Positions 7,377 to 15,597 of a DNA stretch of 64,000 bases are shown one piece after another; the stretch's first letter is position 1, and every line of letters begins with the position of its first letter. The stretch spans positions 585,359 to 649,358 of the forward strand of contig JACJZU010000002.1 in NCBI GenBank assembly GCA_020635435.1, read 5' to 3'. Source of the stretch: Flavobacteriales bacterium. Lineage in GTDB: Bacteria > Bacteroidota > Bacteroidia > NS11-12g > UBA9320. The position numbers and the translations under genes were made by a program. The notes under the pieces were generated by a model that was not told where the DNA came from, ran no database searches, and saw only the letters and a list, made by a program, of their open reading frames with translations.

Positions 7377-9044
7377 ATGACAGATTTAGAGATTGCACAG
7401 TCCGTTAAAATGTCGCATATCCGCGACATCGCAGCCAAGTTGAACATCGCAGAAGATGATCTGGAAATGTATGGTAAGTACAAGGCCAAATTACCCCTGG
7501 ATCTGATCAATGAGGAAAAGGCTTCCAAATCCAGACTGATCCTCGTGTCAGCTCTCACGCCGACACCTGCGGGTGAGGGAAAAACCACTGTATCCATAGG
7601 CTTGAATGAGGGCTTGAACAAGATCGGGAAAAAATCAGTGGTAGTTTTACGTGAGCCTTCCCTGGGGCCGGTGTTCGGTATCAAAGGTGGTGCAGCCGGC
7701 GGAGGATGGTCGCAGGTTGTTCCGATGGAGGACATCAATCTGCATTTCACCGGCGATTTTTCAGCGATTGAAAAAGCGAATAATCTCCTTTCGGCAGTTA
7801 TAGACAACAATATTCAAAGCAAATCCCGGAGTTTGGGTATTGATCCCCGGACCATAATCTGGAAACGGGTTATTGATATGAACGATCGTGCCTTGCGCGA
7901 CATAGTGATCGGTTTAGGCGGTACGGCCAATGGTATTCCCCGGGAAGATGGATTTAATATCACGGCAGCCAGTGAGATCATGGCGATCTTATGCATGAGC
8001 AAGGATCTGGATGATCTGAAAGAGAAAATGGGCAATATTTTCATTGGCTTCACATATTCCGGAGAGCCGGTCTATGCCCGACAATTGAAGGTTGAGAATG
8101 CCATGGCCATTCTGCTCAAGGATGCGATAAAGCCCAACCTGGTTCAAACCCTGGAAGGAAACCCCGCCATCATTCATGGTGGCCCGTTTGCCAATATCGC
8201 TCAGGGGACTAATACCATAATCGCTACGAAAATGGGTCTGAGCCTTGCAGATTATGTGGTCACGGAGGCAGGATTCGGTGCAGATCTGGGAGCGGAAAAA
8301 TTCCTGGATATCAAATGTGGTTACGGTGATCTGAAACCACGTACAGCCGTGATCGTAGCCACGATCCGGGCCCTTCGCCATCACGGCGGTGCATCGGCAG
8401 ATGAATTGAATACGGCATCAACAGACCGTGTGGATCGGGGCTTCGCCAATTTAGAGAAACACTTGGAGAACATCCGAAAGTTTGGCTTGAACCCGGTGGT
8501 AGCGATCAATCATTTCATCACGGATACACAGGATGAGATCGATCTGGTGATTCGAAAGTGCGCCGATATGGGCGTGCGTGCGGTTTTGTCCAAAGGTTGG
8601 GCAGAAGGAGGAAATGGAACCGCCGATCTTGCCCGGGCGGTTGTTGAAGAGGTGGAGTCGGGAGAAAGCGGCTTTAAGCGTTTGTACGATTGGAACAAGC
8701 CGGTCAGGGAGAAGATCGAGACCATTGCACGCGAAATTTATGGGGCAGATGGTGTGGATTACACGAAGGAAGCAGAAGCAGATCTCCGTCGGATCGACAA
8801 ATTAGGTCTGAGTAACCTGCCCATCTGCATGGCAAAAACGCAGAAATCTTTTTCGGATAATGAGAAACTGGTAGGTCGGCCAACGGGTTTCCGTGTAACC
8901 GTTCGGGAATTTGAATTCGCCGCCGGAGCCGGATTCCTGATCCCCATACTTGGTAATATGATGCGCATGCCGGGTCTACCTGCCGTACCGGCATCGGAGG
9001 GTATGACCATCGATAAGGATGGCCTTATCACGGGATTGTCCTAG
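7377..9044 (+). CDS. fhs: Formate-tetrahydrofolate ligase
   Basis: A 555-residue enzyme that joins formate to tetrahydrofolate using ATP, giving 10-formyl-THF for purine synthesis or further C1 metabolism in the cytosol. The ATP-binding loop TPTPAGEGKT is at residues 61-70, followed by LREPSLGPVFGIKGGAAGGG, ITAASEIMAIL and GFGADLGAEKF, all standard for the family; the length is normal and the C-terminus FLIPILGNMMRMPGLP is intact. It lies directly upstream of fdhD and the formate dehydrogenase genes, which suggests a shared role in handling formate. The upstream octamer TATATTCG at 7349 is one base off the -7 consensus. Confidence 0.96.
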   Translation: MTDLEIAQSVKMSHIRDIAAKLNIAEDDLEMYGKYKAKLPLDLINEEKASKSRLILVSALTPTPAGEGKTTVSIGLNEGLNKIGKKSVVVLREPSLGPVFGIKGGAAGGGWSQVVPMEDINLHFTGDFSAIEKANNLLSAVIDNNIQSKSRSLGIDPRTIIWKRVIDMNDRALRDIVIGLGGTANGIPREDGFNITAASEIMAILCMSKDLDDLKEKMGNIFIGFTYSGEPVYARQLKVENAMAILLKDAIKPNLVQTLEGNPAIIHGGPFANIAQGTNTIIATKMGLSLADYVVTEAGFGADLGAEKFLDIKCGYGDLKPRTAVIVATIRALRHHGGASADELNTASTDRVDRGFANLEKHLENIRKFGLNPVVAINHFITDTQDEIDLVIRKCADMGVRAVLSKGWAEGGNGTADLARAVVEEVESGESGFKRLYDWNKPVREKIETIAREIYGADGVDYTKEAEADLRRIDKLGLSNLPICMAKTQKSFSDNEKLVGRPTGFRVTVREFEFAAGAGFLIPILGNMMRMPGLPAVPASEGMTIDKDGLITGLS

Positions 9045-9244
9045 ACACATTTCTTTGAACAGATCTTGCGGGCGCGCGAGGCGAGAAAGTGCCGGCGTTC
9101 AATGAAATGAGCGGTCGTTTTATTTGGAGCGGGAACGGTGAGGTTGTATATTTACGTCGGGGAGGCGGGTAGGGGCCCCCTCCGGATAGGGGATTTCTGC
9201 GTGATTAATTCACAACAGGAAAAGAACACAAAACGCTCAACCAA
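9045..9244. other. Intergenic region fhs-fdhD with GC-rich, foldable stretch
   Basis: No coding pattern is seen. The stretch 9067-9097 is unusually GC-rich, and at 9171-9192 AGGGG, CCCCC(T) and AGGGG follow one another, so the central C run can pair with the downstream G run (stem 9177-9181 with 9188-9192) and perhaps weakly with the upstream one. It may be a transcript end of fhs or a leader element of fdhD. I could not match it to the molybdenum-cofactor riboswitch or any other named RNA. Confidence 0.35.
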
Positions 9245-9279
9245 TTTGTCGGCTTTTCAAACGTTTCCTAGTATTTTCG
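9245..9279 (+). promoter_or_regulatory. Bacteroidota-type promoter for fdhD
   Basis: -33 TTTG (9245-9248) and -7 TATTTTCG (9272-9279, one mismatch to TAnnTTTG) start 27 nt apart. The start point would be close to 9286, only a few bases before the fdhD ATG at 9293. Confidence 0.55.
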
Positions 9280-9292
9280 GGTTTAACAATCC

Positions 9293-10108
9293 ATGACGGC
9301 CATCCAAACAGTTCAAGCTGTGAAATTCGAGAACGGCGATCTCGTAACCGTTCAAGATGTGCTCACCCGCGAAGCACCTCTGCAGATCTGTGTTAATGAT
9401 GCTCCCTTCACCATGACCATGCGCACCCCGGGAAACGAAGAGGCACTCGTGCGTGGATTATTGCTGAGTGAGCAGGTCGTTGGCGTGAATTGCCGTTCGT
9501 ATCGCTTCCAAACCACTTGTATCGATGTACAGGGTGATACGACTTCTGTGAACATTCAGGTTGAACCTTCGGAGCTGCTGGAGGGATTCAACACCGAACG
9601 CAGTTTGATGTCGGTCTCCTCGTGTGGAATTTGCGGAAAACAGGATACCGCGGATATTATTCCCCAAGGCCGTGCCCTTGAAGATGATGTACGGATCGAT
9701 CCAAAGGTGCTGATGCAGATGTTTGAAGACATGGCCACCCGACAAAATACATTCATTCGATCGGGAGGTTCGCACGGCGCTGCTGCCTATGATGCCCAGG
9801 GGAAATACCTCACCATTCATGAAGATATCGGGAGGCACAATGCTGTGGATAAAGTGATCGGACAGCTCTTACTGGATGGAGAACTGCAACATGCCGCCGT
9901 TTTACTGGTTAGCGGTAGGGTCTCATTTGAGATCATTTCAAAAACATTTCGGGCCGGGATCCCTGTGCTTGCGGCCGTGTCGGCACCTTCCGCCCTTGCA
10001 GTGGAATATGCCGAACAACTCGGCATCACGTTACTGGCTTTTTGCAGAGAGAACAAATGCACAGCCTACAGCCGAACACATCGCATCTTCAGCCCGGTCA
10101 ATTCATAA
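9293..10108 (+). CDS. fdhD: FdhD, sulfurtransferase for formate dehydrogenase maturation
   Basis: A 271-residue FdhD protein, the chaperone that passes sulfur from a cysteine desulfurase to the molybdenum cofactor before insertion into formate dehydrogenase. The signature cysteine pair is C111-C114 in SSCGICGK, followed by the conserved region SGGSHGAAAYD and the HEDIGRHNAVDKVIG motif, then SGRVSFEIISKTFRAGIP. It directly precedes the two formate dehydrogenase subunit genes, which supports the specific target. It probably has its own promoter at 9245-9279. Confidence 0.95.
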   Translation: MTAIQTVQAVKFENGDLVTVQDVLTREAPLQICVNDAPFTMTMRTPGNEEALVRGLLLSEQVVGVNCRSYRFQTTCIDVQGDTTSVNIQVEPSELLEGFNTERSLMSVSSCGICGKQDTADIIPQGRALEDDVRIDPKVLMQMFEDMATRQNTFIRSGGSHGAAAYDAQGKYLTIHEDIGRHNAVDKVIGQLLLDGELQHAAVLLVSGRVSFEIISKTFRAGIPVLAAVSAPSALAVEYAEQLGITLLAFCRENKCTAYSRTHRIFSPVNS

Positions 10109-10165
10109 TGCACATTCAGACAATCTGTTGATTTTCTGAACTCTGTAAAGCACGATTTATTCTTC

Positions 10166-10173
10166 TATATTTG
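10166..10173 (+). promoter_or_regulatory. -7 promoter element TATATTTG before the formate dehydrogenase genes
   Basis: Exact match to TAnnTTTG, 28 nt before the ATG at 10202. No TTTG lies at the -33 position (a TCTG is found 31 nt upstream of the box), so the fdh genes may have a separate, weaker or activator-dependent promoter in addition to read-through from fdhD. Confidence 0.5.
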
Positions 10174-10201
10174 GGTACTCGCAGAGCGGGATTGAATAGT
10201 T

Positions 10202-11854
10202 ATGTCAGAAAATTTAAGCAAACTTTCAGGACGGAAAGGACTCATAGATAATCTGTTCGAACGGTTGGGCAGAGAAGCAAGGGAAACAGGTACCCCATCA
10301 ACAGAATCATTCAAGGAACTTGCAGGTGAATACCTGGTTGGTACAGCCAACCTCTATGGCTCAGCGAGTTTCTATGATTTTCTCCGGGAGGAGAACAAAG
10401 GAAAGAAAGTATATATATGTAATGGCAGTGCCTGTATGATCGCCGGTACTCAACATGCGCTCAAAGATGAACTTCTTAAGCATTTTGCCGAGGAGGAGAT
10501 CGGTGAGATGTGCTGCCTGGGTCGATGCCACGAAAATGGCTCATTTCATTATAAGGGGAATAATTATTCCGCCAGATCAACACAGGATATCCGCGATATT
10601 GTGGCCGATCCGAAACCGCATCCCGATGATCACCACGTAGGTTTTCACGGCAATACGGTGTTTGAACAGGTCGCCAACTCGTCGGAAGCACTCCGATCGG
10701 TACTTGAAAAGGCAATAACCAACGGGGATCACAACTTATTGACGGAGATCACCCGAAGCGGTGTGCGCGGAAGGGGAGGTGCCGGATTCCCGGCAGGATT
10801 CAAGCTCGATAGCTGTCGTAAGGAGAAATCCGATGTCAAATTCATTGTATGTAATGCCGATGAAGGAGACCCCGGTGCATTCAGCGATCGCTGGTTGCTG
10901 GAGAAACGTCCCTGGTCGGTAGTAGGCGGGATGATATTGGCCGGAATGGCGACCGGTGCAACCTGGGGCGCTCTCTACATTCGGGCAGAATATCCGGAGA
11001 GTATTCGCATTTGCAAGGAGGTTATCGAAGAATGCTACGAAGCCGGACTGCTGGGTGAAAATATCCTGGGAAGTAAGTATACTTTCGATCTCAAAGTGAT
11101 CGAGGCCCGTGGTGCCTATATATGTGGTGAAGAAACCGCCCTGTTATCGTCTATTGAAGGTCAGAGACCCGAAGTGCGCGTGCGGCCTCCCTACCCAACA
11201 CAGGAGGGACTCTTCAGCAAACCAACCGTCGTGAACAACGTAGAAACGCTCGCATGCTACACCTTTGTGGCCGATCGTGGAGGGGATGCCTTCAAGGCTT
11301 TGGGAACGGAAAGATCATCAGGTACCAAGCTTATATCCCTCGACTCCTTTTTCAATCGTCCCGGTTTGTATGAAGTTGAAATGGGAACGCCCCTTCGCAC
11401 GGTGATCGACGAATTGGGACAGGGATTCAAAGTGCCTGTAAAGGCTATGCACATCGGTGGACCACTTGGCGGGTTGGTGCCTGTTTCGAAAATTGACGAC
11501 CTTACGATCGATTTCGAGTCCTTCGCTTCCAACGGATTTCTGCTTGGACACGCATCGGTAGTATGTATTCCGGAGTGGTATCCTTTGGTGAAATACATCG
11601 AGCACCTGTTTGAATTCACCAGTCACGAAAGTTGTGGCAAATGCTTTCCTTGCCGACTCGGTTCGGTACGGGGTAAGGAAATGCTGCACAAGGCGCAGCA
11701 CGATGGATATAAGATCAGCCGAACGCTCATGGACGATCTGCTCGAAACACTCGAAAAGGGATCCCTGTGTGCACTTGGAGGCGGATTGCCGCTTCCGGTG
11801 AAAAATGCACTCCAATATTTCTCAGAAGAACTAGACCCTTATTTCCAAAAATAA
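10202..11854 (+). CDS. NAD-linked formate dehydrogenase, NuoE/NuoF-like beta subunit
   Basis: A 550-residue diaphorase-type subunit that takes electrons from the catalytic subunit and reduces NAD+. The N-terminal part (about 50-140) is a NuoE-like thioredoxin-fold domain with four probable 2Fe-2S ligands C73, C78, C105 and C109 (ICNGSAC and CCLGRC). The NuoF-like part follows, with the NADH/FMN motifs GRGGAGFPAG and ADEGDPGAFSDR, then GAYICGEETALL, and near the C-terminus the 4Fe-4S motif ESCGKCFPCRLG with a later cysteine in GSLCALGG. The NuoE and NuoF functions are therefore fused in one chain. It is 6 nt upstream of the alpha subunit gene. A HoxF-like hydrogenase role is unlikely given the next gene. 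Confidence 0.92.
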   Translation: MSENLSKLSGRKGLIDNLFERLGREARETGTPSTESFKELAGEYLVGTANLYGSASFYDFLREENKGKKVYICNGSACMIAGTQHALKDELLKHFAEEEIGEMCCLGRCHENGSFHYKGNNYSARSTQDIRDIVADPKPHPDDHHVGFHGNTVFEQVANSSEALRSVLEKAITNGDHNLLTEITRSGVRGRGGAGFPAGFKLDSCRKEKSDVKFIVCNADEGDPGAFSDRWLLEKRPWSVVGGMILAGMATGATWGALYIRAEYPESIRICKEVIEECYEAGLLGENILGSKYTFDLKVIEARGAYICGEETALLSSIEGQRPEVRVRPPYPTQEGLFSKPTVVNNVETLACYTFVADRGGDAFKALGTERSSGTKLISLDSFFNRPGLYEVEMGTPLRTVIDELGQGFKVPVKAMHIGGPLGGLVPVSKIDDLTIDFESFASNGFLLGHASVVCIPEWYPLVKYIEHLFEFTSHESCGKCFPCRLGSVRGKEMLHKAQHDGYKISRTLMDDLLETLEKGSLCALGGGLPLPVKNALQYFSEELDPYFQK

Positions 11855-11860
11855 CGCGAC

Positions 11861-14602
11861 ATGAATACTGCTTTTATCAACGGAAAGGAATATGCCTTTA
11901 AACCCGGAGAAACCATCCTGAATTTCACCAGAAGGTATTTTGGGGAGAATTACATTCCCACCTTATGCGATGCACCCAATCTGAAGCCTTTTGGTTCGTG
12001 CAGGGTTTGCAGTGTGGAAGTTGCCCTGAAAGAAGATGGTCCGCGAAGAACCATGGCCAGTTGTCATACGCCCATCGCTCCGGGGATGCACGTGCATACC
12101 CACAGCAAGGAGGTGAAAAAGCTTCGAAAGAACATTGTGGAATTGGTTTTGACCGATCATCCGCTCGATTGCCTGACCTGTGAAGTGAACGGTAATTGTG
12201 AACTTCAATCGGTGGCAGCCGAAGTTGGTATTCTGGGAGTTCGTTATCCGGAAGGTGCGAATCACCTGGATCGAACCAAGGATCTCAGCCATCCGTATAT
12301 GACATCCGATCTTTCCAAATGTATCAATTGCTACCGCTGTGTGCGGGCTTGTGATGAAGTTCAGGGGCAATTCGTTCTCAGCATGGCCGGACGCGGTTTC
12401 AACAACCGAATCGTAAAGGGAATGGATCAGTCCTTCTTTGAATCGGAATGTGTGAGCTGCGGCGCCTGTGCACAGGCCTGTCCTACGTCGGCTATTTCAG
12501 ATGTGTTCCATTCAAAGGCCGTTGTGGCCCGCGAGAAAACGCGTACCATCTGCACGTATTGCGGGGTGGGTTGTAACCTGGAAGTAGCCACCGATGGGTC
12601 GGGAGAGATACTCAGTATACAAGCACCGTTCGATGCGGAAGTAAACCAGGGACATACCTGTTTGAAAGGGCGATACGCATTTAAATTCTACGATCATCCG
12701 GAGCGACTCAGAGATCCATTGCTCAAGAAGAATGGAGAATTTGTGAAGATCAGTTGGGACGAGGCCTACGACCTCATCGCCACGAAACTCACGCAATATA
12801 AGAACGATTTCGGAGCAGATTATATAGCCGGGATCAGCTCAGCCCGCTGTACCAATGAGGAGAATTACCTCATGCAGAAACTGATCCGTGCAGTGGTTGG
12901 AACGAACAATATCGATGGATGTGCCCGCGTTTGCCATTCCCCGACCGCATTGGGCATGCAACGTACCTTCGGTACAGGTGCGGCAACAAACAGCATCATC
13001 GATCTCAAGTATACCGACTGTATCCTCGTGATCGGGGCCAACCCAACCGACGCCCACCCGGTTACCGGAGCCAAACTGAAACAACATGCTATGAAGGGGA
13101 AGACCACCATCGTGATCGATCCCCGGAGAACGGAGCTGGCACGTTACGCCCAGCATCACCTGGCATTGCGTCCGGGTACAAATGTGGCCCTACTCAATAT
13201 GATGATCTACTACATCGTTGATGAAGGCCTGGTGGACATGGACTTCATTGAGGAACGAACCGAAGGTTTTGATGATTTCATCGAAAGCGTTCGGGCGCTC
13301 AACATAGATCAACTTGAGGAACTCACCGGTGTTCCCCGAGAGCAGGTCCGTGCCGCTGCAATTGCCTATGCCACTGCACCCAATGCCATGAGTTTCCACG
13401 GATTAGGTGTAACAGAACACTCTCAGGGAACCTTTACGGTTATGCAGATCGCAGAATTGGCTATGCTCACCGGAAACATCGGTCGCAGAGGTGTGGGTGT
13501 GAATCCGCTTCGAGGACAGAATAACGTACAGGGAAGTGCCGATATGGGCGTACAGCCTCATCAGGGCGCGGGGTATCTCGATGTTACGGATCCCGAAGTT
13601 CACGCCAAATACGAATTCTTCTACAAAGCCAAACTGCCCATACATATTGGTTACAAGATCCCGGAGATGTTCGAGGCTGCCCTGGCCGGTAAGTTGAAAG
13701 CCCTCTGGGTGATCGGAGAGGACATCGTTCAAACCGATCCCAATACAACTAAAGTTAAAAAGGCACTTGAGGCAACCGATTTCGTGATCGTACAGGAACT
13801 GTTCATGACCGAAACGGCGAAAATGGCCGACCTCGTTCTTCCCGGAGCCTCATTCCTGGAAAAGAGCGGTACGTTCACAAATGGGGAAAGACGCATTCAA
13901 CGTGTGAACAAGGTGGTGGAGCCCATCGGAAATGCCAAAGCCGATGGCCAGATCATCGCTGATGTGATGAACCGCATGGGATACCGTCAGCCCGATTACG
14001 ATCCGGCTGTTGTGCTGGATGAGATCGCTCAGATCGTACCATTCTTCAAAGGTGTGAAATGGGACGAATTGGGCAAGAACGGCAAGCAATGGCCTGTGCT
14101 CGAAAATGGTAAAGATACGGAGATACTTCACAAAGAAGACTTCAAGCGAGGCAGGGGGCGATTCGAATTCCACGATTTCAGGGAAAGCGAGGAGATCGTT
14201 ACCCATGGCAAAGATTATCCCTACATTATAACGACCAACCGCGAATTGGAACATTACAACTGTGGAGCTATGACGCGTAGAACGGGTAATGTGGAGATCC
14301 TTACAGAAGATTACCTCATGATACACCCTAAGGATGCCGCAGATAATGGTATTTCGGAGGGGGATATGGTTTGCGTTGAATCTGCCCGGGGAAAGGTTGA
14401 TATCAAGGCGAAGATCACTGACGAAGTCCGACCGGGTGTGATGAGCACGACCTTCCATTTCCCGGAGATCATGGTCAACCTCATAACATCCGATGTGCAC
14501 GACTCAGAGGCCAAATGTCCCGAATACAAAGTTGTTGCATGCAGGATCCGTAAGGCACGCAAGGTGGAAAGCCGGGTTCCTGGAGAAGTTACCCTGGCTT
14601 GA
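11861..14602 (+). CDS. fdhA: Formate dehydrogenase alpha subunit, molybdo- or tungstoprotein (Cys type)
   Basis: A 913-residue catalytic subunit oxidising formate to CO2. In order: a 2Fe-2S domain (C36, C47, C50, C68), a NuoG-type His-Cys 4Fe-4S segment (DHPLDCLTCEVNGNCELQ), two ferredoxin 4Fe-4S motifs (CINCYRCVRAC, CVSCGACAQAC), then the bis-MGD domain opening with CTYCGVGC. The active-site position is C358 with H359 in CARVCHSP, so the metal ligand is cysteine where E. coli FDH-H has selenocysteine, and no recoded TGA is needed. The C-terminal MGD-binding domain (TNRELEHYNCGAMTRRTG) is present. With the beta subunit it should form a soluble NAD-dependent enzyme. No gamma or membrane subunit gene is adjacent. 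Confidence 0.95.
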   Translation: MNTAFINGKEYAFKPGETILNFTRRYFGENYIPTLCDAPNLKPFGSCRVCSVEVALKEDGPRRTMASCHTPIAPGMHVHTHSKEVKKLRKNIVELVLTDHPLDCLTCEVNGNCELQSVAAEVGILGVRYPEGANHLDRTKDLSHPYMTSDLSKCINCYRCVRACDEVQGQFVLSMAGRGFNNRIVKGMDQSFFESECVSCGACAQACPTSAISDVFHSKAVVAREKTRTICTYCGVGCNLEVATDGSGEILSIQAPFDAEVNQGHTCLKGRYAFKFYDHPERLRDPLLKKNGEFVKISWDEAYDLIATKLTQYKNDFGADYIAGISSARCTNEENYLMQKLIRAVVGTNNIDGCARVCHSPTALGMQRTFGTGAATNSIIDLKYTDCILVIGANPTDAHPVTGAKLKQHAMKGKTTIVIDPRRTELARYAQHHLALRPGTNVALLNMMIYYIVDEGLVDMDFIEERTEGFDDFIESVRALNIDQLEELTGVPREQVRAAAIAYATAPNAMSFHGLGVTEHSQGTFTVMQIAELAMLTGNIGRRGVGVNPLRGQNNVQGSADMGVQPHQGAGYLDVTDPEVHAKYEFFYKAKLPIHIGYKIPEMFEAALAGKLKALWVIGEDIVQTDPNTTKVKKALEATDFVIVQELFMTETAKMADLVLPGASFLEKSGTFTNGERRIQRVNKVVEPIGNAKADGQIIADVMNRMGYRQPDYDPAVVLDEIAQIVPFFKGVKWDELGKNGKQWPVLENGKDTEILHKEDFKRGRGRFEFHDFRESEEIVTHGKDYPYIITTNRELEHYNCGAMTRRTGNVEILTEDYLMIHPKDAADNGISEGDMVCVESARGKVDIKAKITDEVRPGVMSTTFHFPEIMVNLITSDVHDSEAKCPEYKVVACRIRKARKVESRVPGEVTLA

Positions 14603-14644
14603 TCCGGCTCAGGATTTCGAATACCTGCATCTGTCATCCGGCTC

Positions 14645-14693
14645 GAACAGATCACTCCGTTAACTGCGATTGCACAGAACGAGTGATCTGTTC
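14645..14693. repeat. 13-bp perfect inverted repeat downstream of fdhA
   Basis: GAACAGATCACTC (14645-14657) is repeated in reverse complement at 14681-14693, with a 23-nt spacer. It lies 42 nt after the fdhA stop codon. No T-run follows on the plus strand, so it is either a non-canonical transcript end or a protein-binding site. Confidence 0.6.
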
Positions 14694-14765
14694 AATACCG
14701 TTCTGTACCGCAATGTCCGCTCTGAAGGAGCAGGTTTAGACTAAGAGTGTCTGAAACGCAAGGGC

Positions 14766-14798
14766 AAAAAAAATCCCGACCAAAACTTAGCCGGGATT
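14766..14798 (-). terminator. Rho-independent terminator of the helix-hairpin-helix protein gene
   Basis: Read on the minus strand, AATCCCG pairs with CGGGATT across a short loop, and the second arm runs straight into eight T. It starts 21 nt after the stop codon of the minus-strand gene ending at 14820. Confidence 0.8.
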
Positions 14799-14819
14799 GA
14801 ATATTGTTTCAATACAAGA

Positions 14820-15419
14820 TCAAGCATTGGGCTTACCACCCACATGCTCATCTTGCCAAACTTTCAATGCATCCCAATCGCCGTTGGCCGCCATTGCTGC
14901 TTGCTCGGGCCATGTGGTAGGATCGTGAGCTGCGAAATTTCCTTCTGCAGCGTCGAGAATTTCCCGAATAGTTTCAGGAGTGCTTGCAGCCAGATCCGCA
15001 AAGGTGCGAATACCGGCATTCTGCAATACCTGAGCGATCTTCGGACCTATTCCCTCTACCTTATTCAATGGATCAACAGGAGATTCCTCAACGACAGGAG
15101 CTTCCTCAGATACAGGAGCTTCTTCAGATACAGGAGCTTCCGCCGCAACCATTGCTTCTTCTGCAACAGGAGCTTCTTCTGCTACAGCCTCAACTACCGG
15201 AGCTTCTTTTGCCTTGGCCTTCGCTTTCGGAGTTGAAGCTGCCTGAGTAGCTACGGTCTGAGCGATCGTATGCGCATCCTCCTCCAGTATGATACCGGAC
15301 TCTTCTTTATATGGAGAGGTAACGTAAGTGCGTGTCTTGTTGCGCTTGATCGTTTGTACCCTCAATTTCGCGCGGCTCTTGTTGCGCGCCGCTTTTCTTT
15401 CCAACCTGGTTACAGCCAT
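14820..15419 (-). CDS. Protein with helix-hairpin-helix domain and Glu/Ala/Pro/Val-rich repeats
   Basis: A 199-residue protein. It opens with a very basic segment, MAVTRLERKAARNKSRAKL, which I recall as a conserved start of small proteins in Bacteroidota. A low-complexity acidic region follows, with repeated units of the type APVSEE/APVVEE/APVAEE, and then a C-terminal helix-hairpin-helix domain (LNKVEGIGPKIAQVLQNAG, then FADLAASTPETIREIL). This last part resembles the DUF4332-type or pol-beta-like HhH folds attached to ribosomal or DNA-binding proteins. The start at 15419 is preferred over upstream in-frame codons because of the conserved basic start and the -7 promoter box at 15438-15445. 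Nucleic acid binding is inferred; the role is unknown. Confidence 0.8.
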   Translation of the reverse strand: MAVTRLERKAARNKSRAKLRVQTIKRNKTRTYVTSPYKEESGIILEEDAHTIAQTVATQAASTPKAKAKAKEAPVVEAVAEEAPVAEEAMVAAEAPVSEEAPVSEEAPVVEESPVDPLNKVEGIGPKIAQVLQNAGIRTFADLAASTPETIREILDAAEGNFAAHDPTTWPEQAAMAANGDWDALKVWQDEHVGGKPNA

Positions 15420-15437
15420 CTCTCGTAAAAATTTTTG

Positions 15438-15445
15438 CAAACATA
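15438..15445 (-). promoter_or_regulatory. -7 promoter element TATGTTTG for the helix-hairpin-helix protein gene
   Basis: Exact TAnnTTTG match followed by C on the minus strand, 18 nt before the chosen ATG at 15419. No clear TTTG at -33. Confidence 0.5.
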
Positions 15446-15583
15446 AGATTAAAAAATATCTTTTACCCACTTTCGCTCCATCACGTTTTCATTTTCTCCG
15501 TGCTTTTTCCGTTTGGAGCATTTTTGTGCTCTCAATGTGTAAAAAGTAAGTAGGCGTCGGGCCAAGGTAGCTCGGTGCAGACG

Positions 15584-15591
15584 TAATTTTG
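15584..15591 (+). promoter_or_regulatory. -7 promoter element TAATTTTG for trkA
   Basis: Exact match to TAnnTTTG ending 6 nt before the trkA GTG at 15598. Transcription would begin about at the start codon, suggesting a leaderless or nearly leaderless message. No TTTG at -33. Confidence 0.5.
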
Positions 15592-15597
15592 TAGCTT

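Noticed and set aside
9045..9292. Molybdenum-cofactor riboswitch upstream of fdhD
   Set aside because: The characteristic conserved segments could not be found, and the likely promoter lies downstream of the foldable part.
12929..12940. Selenocysteine codon at the formate dehydrogenase active site
   Set aside because: The codon at the metal-ligand position (residue 358) is TGC, cysteine, and no recoded TGA is needed anywhere in the gene.
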